A stretch of DNA of 64,000 bases from Juglans regia (lineage: Eukaryota > Streptophyta > Magnoliopsida > Fagales > Juglandaceae), in assembly GCF_001411555.2 (NCBI RefSeq), contig NC_049901.1, positions 12,534,681 through 12,598,680 of the forward strand. The letters are read 5' to 3'. The notes under the pieces were generated by a model. The model was not told the DNA's origin. It made no database searches and worked only from the letters and a program-made list of their open reading frames with translations. The translations under genes were made by a program, and so were the position numbers. Positions 22,409 through 35,500 of this stretch are shown here, in pieces. Each line of letters starts with the position of its first letter. The first letter of the stretch is position 1.

Positions 22409-24976
22409 TGTAACGCCCCGTACCCGAGGGTCCGGAGAGTTAACTCATGTCACTAACAAACCTGTCTCTTCCAGCACTTAAAACTCCAAGGACTTCATGT
22501 TTAGCACACAATTCATATTTTTCCAAATAGCCATAACAAAACTCCATAAGTTATCATTACAAAACATAAACCAAAAGGGGTCCACAATCTCCCAATAACC
22601 TCAAAAATATAACAATACACCTTTAGGTATCAATAGGTTCAAACAACGTAAAGTACTTCAAATGCTCAAGTTAAATCCATCTACTAACAATGGTACTCTA
22701 GAGTACCCAATCCTTCCATCCATATCTAGCCAGCTTCAATTCTATTCCCGACCCCTAGCTGGGAAATCAATATCATCTGAAAATATATGAAGATAAGGGG
22801 GGTGAGTTATCAACAACTCAGTAAGCAGAGAACATATACTAGCATGTAAACATGAGCCTTTTCAGAAAGTTCAATATGCCGAAATAAAACATTTTATTTT
22901 TATATGCAGATCTCAGAAAACGTGTTATCAGAAAATCAGAGCGACTTTTCAAACATTTCATACTCATGTCAACAATTCATATTTGAGGATCTATTTCATA
23001 TTCAAAAACGCTTTGGCATAACATAACTGAACATCTCAATCTTATCATGTCATATCATATACCATGTTTAACCCCCGTGGTAGGGTTGTGCTATCCCCGG
23101 TGGCCAAACCAGGCAGTATCATGTAGTGAACTTCCCCTTTTTCAATCTCGGAGCCCCGAGTGTGCACACAGGAAAGAACACGTAAAAAGACCACTTTGTT
23201 TCCAAAGTGGGTGCACTCATATCATATCATGGTGGTACCAACCATATCACGTGAACAGTATCATCATATCAGAACCATATTCAGAACAGATAAGTATGCC
23301 AAAGTTTTATCATATCCATATCATATCAAAACACGTGCGAAACATATTCATATCATTTCTATTTGATCAAAAACAGATCCATATCATTTCATATCACATG
23401 CATAAAAATTTCATTGATATCATATTCGCTCTTCTGTATATTTCAGAAACATGTCAAATATTGCTCATGTCTACACAATGCATGTCAGAAAATATTTTCT
23501 CCTTTTCGTTCAGATTTCATGAGTGATGCAAATAAACGACCGAGGTTGAATTTTTCTCAAGTTTTCATTTCATCACAAAATATGTAAAGTTTTCAAGAAG
23601 TCAACCTCAGTCTCGATAGTTCGTATAAAACCTAGCATAGGAACCCCGCTTACCTGGACTTCTTAGCTTTTCGAAATATTTCCTCAGAAATGCCGAACTA
23701 AGAAAATTTATTCGTCACCTACAAGATAATCACGTAAATTTCCATAAGTCTCCAATTAATCTCGTATTTTGATATTCAAGCCTACCGCTTCTAAAATAGT
23801 CCATTTTTAATTCCTCAAACTCAAAATTCTCATTATTCTCAACATACCAGCATCACTTTCTAAACTCATCAATATCCGACTTCGACTAAACATTTTATTT
23901 TATTCTATAATTTTACAATACAAAGTAACATAACTATAATAAATTCATGCATCTACGCCTAAATAAAACACACTTTACAATCCACGTATCATACTCATGA
24001 TTTCAAATCCGAATTACATAACCTAACTTAATTAAGCTAACACCCCAACACTACTTTGGAGGCGCACTAAGAGAACAGAAAATAAAATAAAATAAAATAA
24101 AACAAAACGTTATTATTTCCTACTATTAATTTAATATGATTTTACATATACATCCGTATATATATATATATATCTACATATATTTACACCAGAAAATCCG
24201 TATATATATATGTACAAATATATATATATATATATATTTACACCAGAAGAAAACAAATAAATTTTCGTATACATTCATGCATATATATATATATGTAAGT
24301 ACACGAGAAACAGAAAACTCACTTCACACAGTGCGGCGGAAACACTTACGGAGGGTGGGGATATACACGGCGGCGTGGAGTGGCTCCTAGCGTGGGATGA
24401 GGCAGCGTGAGGCGGACCTGGGTGGAGGAATGACCTCGCCGGTGGTTTCTGTGGAGGCGCAGCACGGAGGAGTGCACAATGGAGGGTGATCACCGCGGCT
24501 TAGACAATGCTCTGTTTTTTGACAACAAAAACAGAGTGTTTCGGAGCTTGAAACCGGGGCTACGTGCGTTGGATGGCAGCACCGTGAGACTGAGGTGGCG
24601 TGCGGTTGGGGTGATGGACTCCGAACGACCTAGATACCGGCGTGGTTTCGCTTGGTGTGGTGGAGTTGCTGCACGGAAGTGGCTCTGCAGGTGGCCATCT
24701 ATTGTTGCAGACCGAGGCTTCAGTTTGGTGTTTTGCAGAGAAACCGTGGTCTTCTGTGAAGAGGGAACCGAGCGGCACTTAGTCTAGGGTTGTAGTTGCT
24801 TCATATATATATATAGATCAAAATAGAAAGTGGATCAAACCTAAATAAAAGGGAAGAAAAACATGCACAAAAATGGAAACGAAAAACGTGAACCGTGCGA
24901 TGCGTGGCGTGAACCCGTGAAATGATTTCTGAAAACGTGAACCGCGTGCATGGGTCTAGCAATGCTGGGTCTTACA
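22409..24976 (-). repeat. LTR 1 (3' LTR of the array)
   Basis: 2568 bases, TGTAACGCCCCG ... GGGTCTTACA on the + strand. Private base A at 24342 against G in the other two. Contains a TATCATATC-rich region and (TA)n near 24160-24235. The short open frames seen in it are not conserved outside the LTR and are taken as chance. Confidence 0.95.
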
Positions 24977-24989
24977 TCCTCCCCCCCTT
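24977..24989 (-). other. Polypurine tract, copy 1
   Basis: On the - strand AAGGGGGGGAGGA directly abuts the 3' LTR. It primes plus-strand DNA synthesis. The same tract is at 32485-32497 in copy 2. Confidence 0.85.
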
Positions 24990-25015
24990 AAAAAAAATTC
25001 CGTCCTCAGAATTTG

Positions 25016-28000
25016 CTATAAATTGTCGAAACTCCCATCGAAAAGTCGTGGGTACTTATCTCGCATTTCTTCCTCCAACTCCCAAGAAGCTTCACTAATA
25101 GCATGATTTTTCCACAACACTTTAACAAAAGGGATAGTTCGAGTCCGTAGCACTTGTTCTTTCCTTTCCAAAATCCGAACTGGCTCTTCCGCATAAGTCA
25201 TATCCTCCTGAATCTGAAGTGGTTCATAGTCAATAACGTGCGTCGGGTCGGGAATATATTTCCTCAGCATGGAAATATGAAATACATTATGCACTCCCGC
25301 AAGTGCCGGTGGAAGTGCTACTCTATAAGCCACTGGTCCAATCCGGTCAAGAATCTCAAATGGCCCAATATATCTTGGGCTCAACTTGCCCTTCTTTCCA
25401 AATCTCATAATTCCCTTCGTAGGTGCTATTCTCAAAAATACTTTGTCTCCCACCTCAAACTCCAATTGGCGGCGACGCTTGTCTGCATAACTCTTTTGTC
25501 GGCTTTGAGCTGCTTTCATTCTTGCCCGAACGATATCTATCTTCTCTGTAGTCTGCTGAATAATCTCTGGTCCCAAAAGTTTCCTTTCACCTACTTCATC
25601 CCAATACAATGGAGATCTACACCTCCTACCATACAAAACCTCATAGGGTGCCATTCCAATGCTAGCCTGGAAACTATTATTATAAGCAAACTCAACCAAC
25701 GGTAAATGGTGCATCCAAGTTCCCTTAAAATCCATCACACATGCCCTCAACATGTCCTCCAAGATTTGAATAGTTCTTTCTGACTGTCCGTCTGTCTGAG
25801 GGTGAAATGCAATACTGAAATTTAACTTAGTACCCATTGCTTCCTGTAAGCTTTGCCAGAACTTGGAAGTGAAACGAGGGTCTCTATCTGACACAATGGA
25901 TACCGGTACCCCATGCAACCTCACTATTTCCCGCACATACAATTCAGCTAGTTTGTCCAATTTATAAGAAACTTTAATAGGCACAAAATGAGCAGTTTTT
26001 GTTAGGCGATCCACGATCACCCATATAGCATCTTGTCCGCTCAATGCCCTCGGTAGGCCCGTCACAAAGTCCATGGAGATATGCTCCCACTTCCACTCTG
26101 GGATCTGGAGTGGTTGTAGTAATCCGGCTGGTCTCTGATGCTCCGCCTTCACCTGTTGGCAAGTTAGGCATTGTTCTACAAATTTAGCAATTTCTCTTTT
26201 CATACCATTCCACCAAAAAGACTCTCTCAAGTCCCGATACATTTTGGTACTCCCTGGGTGAACTGTGTATAAAGAACGGTGTGCTTCTTCAAGAATTACT
26301 CTTTTCAGTTCTTCATTAGCTGGCACGCATAATCTACCTCTAAATCTTAAAACTCCATCTTCGGAAACGCTAAAGTCAGATCTGTCCCCGTTCCCGACTT
26401 CTTCCACTAGTTTCACCAACCCTAAATCCACCTTCTGAGCAGCTTTGATTCTATCTAATAAGGTTGGTTGAACTATCAAATTGGCCAAGAAGGTACTTGT
26501 ATCACTAGTGATAACCTCAATACCGGCTCTTTCTAGGTCCATTAACAACCTATGTTGAGTGGTGAGGGCTGCAACTGCTGGTCCCACCGACTTCCTACTC
26601 AAGGCGTCGGCTACAACATTAGCTTTGCCTGGGTGATAGTTGATGGTGCAGTCATAATCCTTGATCAACTCGAGCCATCTCCTCTGCCTCATATTTAATT
26701 CTTTTTGGGTGAAGAAATATTTCAAACTCTTGTGATCCGTGTAAATCTCACACTTTTCCCCATACAGATAGTGTCTCCAAATCTTAAGTGCAAAAATGAC
26801 GGCTGCAAGCTCCAGATCATGCGTGGGATAATTCTGCTCGTACGCTTTCAGTTGGCGTGAGGCATATGCAATAACCTTCCCATGTTGCATCAGCACGCAC
26901 CCCAAACCAAGCCTTGACGCGTCGCTATAAACTACAAATCCCCCTCTAGCCGTGGGAACTGCTAATACCGGAGTCGTCACTAATCTCCGTTTCAACTCCT
27001 GAAAGCTTTCTTCGCACTTTGTTGTCCATTCAAACTTATTATTTTTCTTGGTGAGTGCTGTGAGAGGAACTGCTATCTTGGCGAAACTGTCAATGAATCG
27101 ACGGTAATAACCCGCCAATCCCAAGAAACTTCTAACCTCATGCACATTCTTCGGCGTCGGCCAATTAACCACTGCTTCTACTTTTCCCGGGTCCACTGAA
27201 ATGCCATCTTTCGAAACTACATGCCCCAGAAATGCGATTGAATCAAGCCAAAATTCACACTTCTTCAATTTAGCAAACAACTTTTTATCTCTGAGTGTCC
27301 CAAGTACCAGCCTCAAATGTTCCTCATGCTCGGGTTTGCCCTTGGAGTAAACCAATATGTCATCAATAAAAACAACTACAAACTTATCCAAAAATTCATG
27401 TAACACCCTGTTCATCAAATCCATAAATACTGCTGGGGCATTAGTCAGGCCAAAAGGCATGACCAAAAACTCATAATGGCCATAACGAGTCCTAAACGCC
27501 GTCTTAGCTACGTCCTCTGCTCTGATCTTCAATTGATGGTAACCCGATCGAAGATCAATCTTTGAAAATACCTGAGCGCCCTGGAGCTGATCAAACAGAT
27601 CATCTATACGGGGTAGCGAGTACTTATTCTTTATGGTCACACGATTGAGTTCCCTGTAGTCAATACACATCCTCATCGATCCATCCTTCTTCTTCACAAA
27701 GAGGACTGGAGCTCCCCAAGGTGATACACTGGGCCTGATAAAACCCTTATCCAACAGGTCTTGCAATTGTTCCTTGAGTTCCACTAACTCCGACGGTGCC
27801 ATTCGATAAGGTGCTTTTGAAAGGGGTGCCGTGCCTGGAGCTAGTTCAATAGTAAACTCCACTTCCCGCTCGGGCGGGAGTCCAGGTAAATCTTCTGGGA
27901 AAACCTCTGGATATTCTCTCACCACAGGTATCTGCTCTAAGTTCAACTCCTCTTTTGGTACTTCTACCACGCAGGTTAAGAATCCCTGACAACCATCTCG

Positions 28001-28413
28001 TAACAATTTCCCAACTTGAACGGCAGATATGATGGGTGGATGCATCCTCACTTTTGAACCTGAGAATCGAAATTCACTTTCTTTTGGGGGCCTAAATATC
28101 ACTTCCTTTTTAAAACAGTCTATGCTGGCGTGGTAGCAAGCCAGCCAATCCATACCCAAGATTACATCAAACCCAAACATGTTAAACACTATCAAATCTG
28201 CTGGCATCAATCTTCCCTCAATCAATAAAGGACACCCTGGTAGGAACTTGTCACAGACTACCGAATTTCCTGTTGGGGTCGCAACCACCAACTTGGACTT
28301 TAACTCTTCAGTTTCTAAGGTGCAAAATCGAGCATAGGTCATGGAAACAAACGAATGTGTCGCTCCCGAATCAAATAGTACAGTGGCATTTTTAGAAAAC
28401 AAAGAAATAGTAC
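25016..28413 (-). CDS. Retrotransposon Pol (PR-RT-RH-IN-chromodomain), copy 1
   Basis: The open frame to stop 25016 can be read from an ATG at 28435 (1139 codons), but coding more likely enters at 28413 after a 97-nt intron-like spacer from gag. By residue from 28435: protease DSGATHSF at 22-29; RT with CIDYRELN near 258 and FIDDILVY at 356-363; RNase H with YSDAS at 503-507, Glu542 and DHKS; integrase zinc finger H719, H726, C756, C759; integrase DDE at D789, D850, E886; chromodomain at about 1084-1132. All catalytic residues are present. The only difference I found from copy 2 is Ser273 here against Pro (base 27619), a CCG-to-TCG change of the methylated-cytosine type in a conserved RT motif. 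Confidence 0.95.
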
Positions 28414-28510
28414 CTGTGGTCATAATCAACATCATTCATGAACTAAAATTTTTAAGTCTTAATCGTAATCCACAAATCAATATCTTAAAAACATAACCAA
28501 GAAGTCATAC
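28414..28510 (-). other. Putative 97-nt intron between gag and pol, copy 1
   Basis: Reads GTATGACTTC at the 5' end and GACCACAG at the 3' end, T-rich, with a candidate branch sequence ACGATTAAG. Its length is 1 mod 3, it contains the gag stop, and removal restores one open frame through a split Gly codon. The same segment is at 35922-36018. Splicing is inferred, not shown. Confidence 0.7.
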
Positions 28511-29585
28511 CCGTGATCACATCATTCCTATCCTCCGCCTCTCCAGGTGTCAGAGCAAAAACCCTTGCAGGTGCAGTAGTATGCTGCATGTTGCCTCGCG
28601 CTGTCCCTTCTGTTCTAGGTGGTGGTGGGGGCCTGCTGTTATCCAATCGTAGAGGGCAGTCCCTGAGATAATGGCCCGATCTGCCACAACGGTAGCATAG
28701 TCCCGCTTCCTTCCTGCATACTCCAGTATGCACTCGGTTGCAAGTTCTACATTGATACGCTTGATGGGTGCCCTGAACCATTCTTTTTCCTGAGCTACTA
28801 CCTTCATTTCTCTTTTTCCACGCTCCTTGGTCCATACCAAAATGAGGCCCCGAAGAAATAGTCCTCTTCTTCTGATCGTGCAATGCAGCGCTCCTTTGAA
28901 GGCTTCGCTCAAAAACTGTGGCCTTATCTACCAATTCTGAGAAATTTCGAATCTGGAAGCCCACTACTCGCTCATAAAGTTTTTCATTCAGCCCTTGTTC
29001 GAATTTACGCGCTTTCTTTTCTTCGTCAGGAATCAGATACGCAGCAAAACGAGATAATTCAATGAATCTAGCTGCATATTGGTGCACCGTCATGGATCCC
29101 TGCACCAGAGTGGCAAATTCCATTGCCTTGTCCTCTCGAGCCGAGCTTGGAAAAAATCGCTCAAGAAAAATCTGCTTAAAATGTGGCCAACTGACTATTT
29201 CTGTTCCCCCTGCTTCTCGGATAGTTCTTTCTGAGATCCACCATCTTTTTGCCTCACCGGTCAGTTTGAAAGTTGCATATGCCACCTTTTGTTCATCTGT
29301 GCAGGTTAACACCCGCAATATTTCCTCAATATCTTGCACCCAATCTTCAGCTAAGGTGGGTTCGCCTTTGCCATCAAATGAAGGGGGGTGCATCCGATTG
29401 AACTGTTCTATGTTACCACCTCCTTCATTAGAGTTGCGTTGGCGACCTACGGGATTTTGCGCGAGATCGTCTATTAACTGATGAGCTGCTGCTCGTAGTA
29501 CTTCAGAAGCACTCGGGTTTGCTCCCCTTTCATTCTCGTTCACGTTCAAGTCCGACATACTTCGTTCGCGACGACGAGGTGGCAT
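28485..29585 (-). CDS. Retrotransposon Gag, copy 1
   Basis: Start chosen at the ATG at 29585 (MPPRRRERS), because the 18 upstream codons of the longer frame are hydrophobic and untypical. It has a retrotransposon gag core (WVQDIEEIL, WWISERTI, FKQIFLERFFP, FIELSRFAAYLI), then two zinc-binding clusters: CRTCNRVHTGVC and the canonical knuckle CYRCGRSGHYLRDC (CX2CX4HX4C). The frame runs seven codons past a GT donor at 28510 and stops at 28485. Unspliced RNA would therefore give Gag alone, and removal of 28414-28510 would put Pol in frame. Identical in copy 2. Confidence 0.93.
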   Translation of the reverse strand: MPPRRRERSMSDLNVNENERGANPSASEVLRAAAHQLIDDLAQNPVGRQRNSNEGGGNIEQFNRMHPPSFDGKGEPTLAEDWVQDIEEILRVLTCTDEQKVAYATFKLTGEAKRWWISERTIREAGGTEIVSWPHFKQIFLERFFPSSAREDKAMEFATLVQGSMTVHQYAARFIELSRFAAYLIPDEEKKARKFEQGLNEKLYERVVGFQIRNFSELVDKATVFERSLQRSAALHDQKKRTISSGPHFGMDQGAWKKRNEGSSSGKRMVQGTHQAYQCRTCNRVHTGVCRKEAGLCYRCGRSGHYLRDCPLRLDNSRPPPPPRTEGTARGNMQHTTAPARVFALTPGEAEDRNDVITGMTSWLCF

Positions 29586-29900
29586 CCTGTAATAAAGAGA
29601 AAAGAAGTACGCGCAACAGTAGTAATGATTAAACTCCAAAGTCTAAAACTTTAACGCCATCAAATCTATTTAATAAAAGTCTCCAAAATCAAACCAAACC
29701 ACAAACAACATGAATTCCACTCATAGACCTACAAAATCCTACACATCAAAGTCATTCCTAAAGTTCGTAAAATTTAAGACCTCGAATACCTATGATATTC
29801 TTCCTCATAACCCACTCCACCATCACATCCAATCTGAAAATGATTTCTTAAAGCCTATCTATACTCCATGATCTTACGCTCTATAGTCTGCAGAACCTCA

Positions 29901-29918
29901 AACCTGGCTCTGATACCA
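29901..29918 (-). other. Primer binding site, copy 1
   Basis: TGGTATCAGAGCCAGGTT on the - strand, two bases inside the LTR. This is the standard plant match to the 3' end of initiator tRNA-Met. Copy 2 has it at 37409-37426. Confidence 0.9.
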
Positions 29919-29920
29919 AC

Positions 29921-32484
29921 TGTAACGCCCCGTACCCGAGGGTCCGGAGAGTTAACTCATGTCACTAACAAACCTGTCTCTTCCAGCACTTAAAACTCCA
30001 AGGACTTCATGTTTAGCACACAATTCATATTTTTCCAAATAGCCATAACAAAACTCCATAAGTTATCATTACAAAACATAAACCAAAAGGGGTCCACAAT
30101 CTCCCAATAACCTCAAAAATATAACAATACACCTTTAGGTATCAATAGGTTCAAACAACGTAAAGTACTTCAAATGCTCAAGTTAAATCCATCTACTAAC
30201 AATGGTACTCTAGAGTACCCAATCCTTCCATCCATATCTAGCCAGCTTCAATTCTATTCCCGACCCCTAGCTGGGAAATCAATATCATCTGAAAATATAT
30301 GAAGATAAGGGGGGTGAGTTATCAACAACTCAGTAAGCAGAGAACATATACTAGCATGTAAACATGAGCCTTTTCAGAAAGTTCAATATGCCGAAATAAA
30401 ACATTTTATTTTTATATGCAGATCTCAGAAAACGTGTTATCAGAAAATCAGAGCGACTTTTCAAACATTTCATACTCATGTCAACAATTCATATTTGAGG
30501 ATCTATTTCATATTCAAAAACGCTTTGGCATAACATAACTGAACATCTCAATCTTATCATGTCATATCATATACCATGTTTAACCCCCGTGGTAGGGTTG
30601 TGCTATCCCCGGTGGCCAAACCAGGCAGTATCATGTAGTGAACTTCCCCTTTTTCAATCTCGGAGCCCCGAGTGTGCACACAGGAAAGAACACGTAAAAA
30701 GACCACTTTGTTTCCAAAGTGGGTGCACTCATATCATATCATGGTGGTACCAACCATATCACGTGAACAGTATCATCATATCAGAACCATATTCAGAACA
30801 GATAAGTATGCCAAAGTTTTATCATATCCATATCATATCAAAACACGTGCGAAACATATTCATATCATTTCTATTTGATCAAAAACAGATCCATATCATT
30901 TCATATCACATGCATAAAAATTTCATTGATATCATATTCGCTCTTCTGTATATTTCAGAAACATGTCAAATATTGCTCATGTCTACACAATGCATGTCAG
31001 AAAATATTTTCTCCTTTTCGTTCAGATTTCATGAGTGATGCAAATAAACGACCGAGGTTGAATTTTTCTCAAGTTTTCATTTCATCACAAAATATGTAAA
31101 GTTTTCAAGAAGTCAACCTCAGTCTCGATAGTTCGTATAAAACCTAGCATAGGAACCCCGCTTACCTGGACTTCTTAGCTTTTCGAAATATTTCCTCAGA
31201 AATGCCGAACTAAGAAAATTTATTCGTCACCTACAAGATAATCACGTAAATTTCCATAAGTCTCCAATTAATCTCGTATTTTGATATTCAAGCCTACCGC
31301 TTCTAAAATAGTCCATTTTTAATTCCTCAAACTCAAAATTCTCATTATTCTCAACATACCAGCATCACTTTCTAAACTCATCAATATCCGACTTCGACTA
31401 AACATTTTATTTTATTCTATAATTTACAATACAAAGTAACATAACTATAATAAATTCATGCATCTACGCCTAAATAAAACACACTTTACAATCCACGTAT
31501 CATACTCATGATTTCAAATCCGAATTACATAACCTAACTTAATTAAGCTAACACCCCAACACTACTTTGGAGGCGCACTAAGAGAACAGAAAATAAAATA
31601 AAATAAAATAAAACAAAACGTTATTATTTCCTACTATTAATTTAATATGATTTTACATATACATCCGTATATATATATATATCTACATATATTTACACCA
31701 GAAAATCCGTATATATATATGTACAAATATATATATATATATATATTACACCAGAAGAAAACAAATAAATTTTCGTATACATTCATGCATATATATATAT
31801 ATGTAAGTACACGAGAAACAGAAAACTCACTTCACACAGTGCGGCGGAAGCACTTACGGAGGGTGGGGATATACACGGCGGCGTGGAGTGGCTCCTAGCG
31901 TGGGATGAGGCAGCGTGAGGCGGACCTGGGTGGAGGAATGACCTCGCCGGTGGTTTCTGTGGAGGCGCAGCACGGAGGAGTGCACAATGGAGGGTGATCA
32001 CCGCGGCTTAGACAATGCTCTGTTTTTTGACAACAAAAACAGAGTGTTTCGGAGCTTGAAACCGGGGCTACGTGAGTTGGATGGCAGCACCGTGAGACTG
32101 AGGTGGCGTGCGGTTGGGGTGATGGACTCCGAACGACCTAGATACCGGCGTGGTTTCGCTTGGTGTGGTGGAGTTGCTGCACGGAAGTGGCTCTGCAGGT
32201 GGCCATCTATTGTTGCAGACCGAGGCTTCAGTTTGGTGTTTTGCAGAGAAACCGTGGTCTTCTGTGAAGAGGGAACCGAGCGGCACTTAGTCTAGGGTTG
32301 TAGTTGCTTCATATATATATATAGATCAAAATAGAAAGTGGATCAAACCTAAATAAAAGGGAAGAAAAACATGCACAAAAATGGAAACGAAAAACGTGAA
32401 CCGTGCGATGCGTGGCGTGAACCCGTGAAATGATTTCTGAAAACGTGAACCGCGTGCATGGGTCTAGCAATGCTGGGTCTTACA
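29921..32484 (-). repeat. LTR 2 (middle, shared)
   Basis: 2564 bases. Private features: A at 32075 (C in the others), one T fewer in the run near 31423, shorter (TA)n. It serves as 5' LTR of copy 1 and 3' LTR of copy 2, with no target duplication between. Confidence 0.95.
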
Positions 32485-32497
32485 TCCTCCCCCCCTT
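32485..32497 (-). other. Polypurine tract, copy 2
   Basis: AAGGGGGGGAGGA on the - strand next to LTR 2, identical to copy 1. Confidence 0.85.
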
Positions 32498-32523
32498 AAA
32501 AAAAATTCCGTCCTCAGAATTTG

Positions 32524-35500
32524 CTATAAATTGTCGAAACTCCCATCGAAAAGTCGTGGGTACTTATCTCGCATTTCTTCCTCCAACTCCCAAGAAGCTT
32601 CACTAATAGCATGATTTTTCCACAACACTTTAACAAAAGGGATAGTTCGAGTCCGTAGCACTTGTTCTTTCCTTTCCAAAATCCGAACTGGCTCTTCCGC
32701 ATAAGTCATATCCTCCTGAATCTGAAGTGGTTCATAGTCAATAACGTGCGTCGGGTCGGGAATATATTTCCTCAGCATGGAAATATGAAATACATTATGC
32801 ACTCCCGCAAGTGCCGGTGGAAGTGCTACTCTATAAGCCACTGGTCCAATCCGGTCAAGAATCTCAAATGGCCCAATATATCTTGGGCTCAACTTGCCCT
32901 TCTTTCCAAATCTCATAATTCCCTTCGTAGGTGCTATTCTCAAAAATACTTTGTCTCCCACCTCAAACTCCAATTGGCGGCGACGCTTGTCTGCATAACT
33001 CTTTTGTCGGCTTTGAGCTGCTTTCATTCTTGCCCGAACGATATCTATCTTCTCTGTAGTCTGCTGAATAATCTCTGGTCCCAAAAGTTTCCTTTCACCT
33101 ACTTCATCCCAATACAATGGAGATCTACACCTCCTACCATACAAAACCTCATAGGGTGCCATTCCAATGCTAGCCTGGAAACTATTATTATAAGCAAACT
33201 CAACCAACGGTAAATGGTGCATCCAAGTTCCCTTAAAATCCATCACACATGCCCTCAACATGTCCTCCAAGATTTGAATAGTTCTTTCTGACTGTCCGTC
33301 TGTCTGAGGGTGAAATGCAATACTGAAATTTAACTTAGTACCCATTGCTTCCTGTAAGCTTTGCCAGAACTTGGAAGTGAAACGAGGGTCTCTATCTGAC
33401 ACAATGGATACCGGTACCCCATGCAACCTCACTATTTCCCGCACATACAATTCAGCTAGTTTGTCCAATTTATAAGAAACTTTAATAGGCACAAAATGAG
33501 CAGTTTTTGTTAGGCGATCCACGATCACCCATATAGCATCTTGTCCGCTCAATGCCCTCGGTAGGCCCGTCACAAAGTCCATGGAGATATGCTCCCACTT
33601 CCACTCTGGGATCTGGAGTGGTTGTAGTAATCCGGCTGGTCTCTGATGCTCCGCCTTCACCTGTTGGCAAGTTAGGCATTGTTCTACAAATTTAGCAATT
33701 TCTCTTTTCATACCATTCCACCAAAAAGACTCTCTCAAGTCCCGATACATTTTGGTACTCCCTGGGTGAACTGTGTATAAAGAACGGTGTGCTTCTTCAA
33801 GAATTACTCTTTTCAGTTCTTCATTAGCTGGCACGCATAATCTACCTCTAAATCTTAAAACTCCATCTTCGGAAACGCTAAAGTCAGATCTGTCCCCGTT
33901 CCCGACTTCTTCCACTAGTTTCACCAACCCTAAATCCACCTTCTGAGCAGCTTTGATTCTATCTAATAAGGTTGGTTGAACTATCAAATTGGCCAAGAAG
34001 GTACTTGTATCACTAGTGATAACCTCAATACCGGCTCTTTCTAGGTCCATTAACAACCTATGTTGAGTGGTGAGGGCTGCAACTGCTGGTCCCACCGACT
34101 TCCTACTCAAGGCGTCGGCTACAACATTAGCTTTGCCTGGGTGATAGTTGATGGTGCAGTCATAATCCTTGATCAACTCGAGCCATCTCCTCTGCCTCAT
34201 ATTTAATTCTTTTTGGGTGAAGAAATATTTCAAACTCTTGTGATCCGTGTAAATCTCACACTTTTCCCCATACAGATAGTGTCTCCAAATCTTAAGTGCA
34301 AAAATGACGGCTGCAAGCTCCAGATCATGCGTGGGATAATTCTGCTCGTACGCTTTCAGTTGGCGTGAGGCATATGCAATAACCTTCCCATGTTGCATCA
34401 GCACGCACCCCAAACCAAGCCTTGACGCGTCGCTATAAACTACAAATCCCCCTCTAGCCGTGGGAACTGCTAATACCGGAGTCGTCACTAATCTCCGTTT
34501 CAACTCCTGAAAGCTTTCTTCGCACTTTGTTGTCCATTCAAACTTATTATTTTTCTTGGTGAGTGCTGTGAGAGGAACTGCTATCTTGGCGAAACTGTCA
34601 ATGAATCGACGGTAATAACCCGCCAATCCCAAGAAACTTCTAACCTCATGCACATTCTTCGGCGTCGGCCAATTAACCACTGCTTCTACTTTTCCCGGGT
34701 CCACTGAAATGCCATCTTTCGAAACTACATGCCCCAGAAATGCGATTGAATCAAGCCAAAATTCACACTTCTTCAATTTAGCAAACAACTTTTTATCTCT
34801 GAGTGTCCCAAGTACCAGCCTCAAATGTTCCTCATGCTCGGGTTTGCCCTTGGAGTAAACCAATATGTCATCAATAAAAACAACTACAAACTTATCCAAA
34901 AATTCATGTAACACCCTGTTCATCAAATCCATAAATACTGCTGGGGCATTAGTCAGGCCAAAAGGCATGACCAAAAACTCATAATGGCCATAACGAGTCC
35001 TAAACGCCGTCTTAGCTACGTCCTCTGCTCTGATCTTCAATTGATGGTAACCCGATCGAAGATCAATCTTTGAAAATACCTGAGCGCCCTGGAGCTGATC
35101 AAACAGATCATCTATACGGGGTAGCGGGTACTTATTCTTTATGGTCACACGATTGAGTTCCCTGTAGTCAATACACATCCTCATCGATCCATCCTTCTTC
35201 TTCACAAAGAGGACTGGAGCTCCCCAAGGTGATACACTGGGCCTGATAAAACCCTTATCCAACAGGTCTTGCAATTGTTCCTTGAGTTCCACTAACTCCG
35301 ACGGTGCCATTCGATAAGGTGCTTTTGAAAGGGGTGCCGTGCCTGGAGCTAGTTCAATAGTAAACTCCACTTCCCGCTCGGGCGGGAGTCCAGGTAAATC
35401 TTCTGGGAAAACCTCTGGATATTCTCTCACCACAGGTATCTGCTCTAAGTTCAACTCCTCTTTTGGTACTTCTACCACGCAGGTTAAGAATCCCTGACAA

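Noticed and set aside
23047..23526. 159-codon frame present three times (also 30559, 38067)
   Set aside because: Made of ATCATATC-type low-complexity repeats in the LTR. Repetition reflects the LTR copies, not selection.
24479..24787. 102-codon open frame (repeated at 31987 and 39497) inside each LTR
   Set aside because: It is copied because the LTR is copied, has no domain, lies antisense to the element and falls in a GC-rich promoter-like zone. Chance frame.
25154..25705. 183-codon + strand frame in the pol region (also 32662)
   Set aside because: Shadow of the Pol reading frame on the opposite strand, with no independent features.
29921..32484. Middle LTR as a separate solo insertion
   Set aside because: It joins a primer site on one side and a polypurine tract on the other, without target duplication, so it is shared by the two units.
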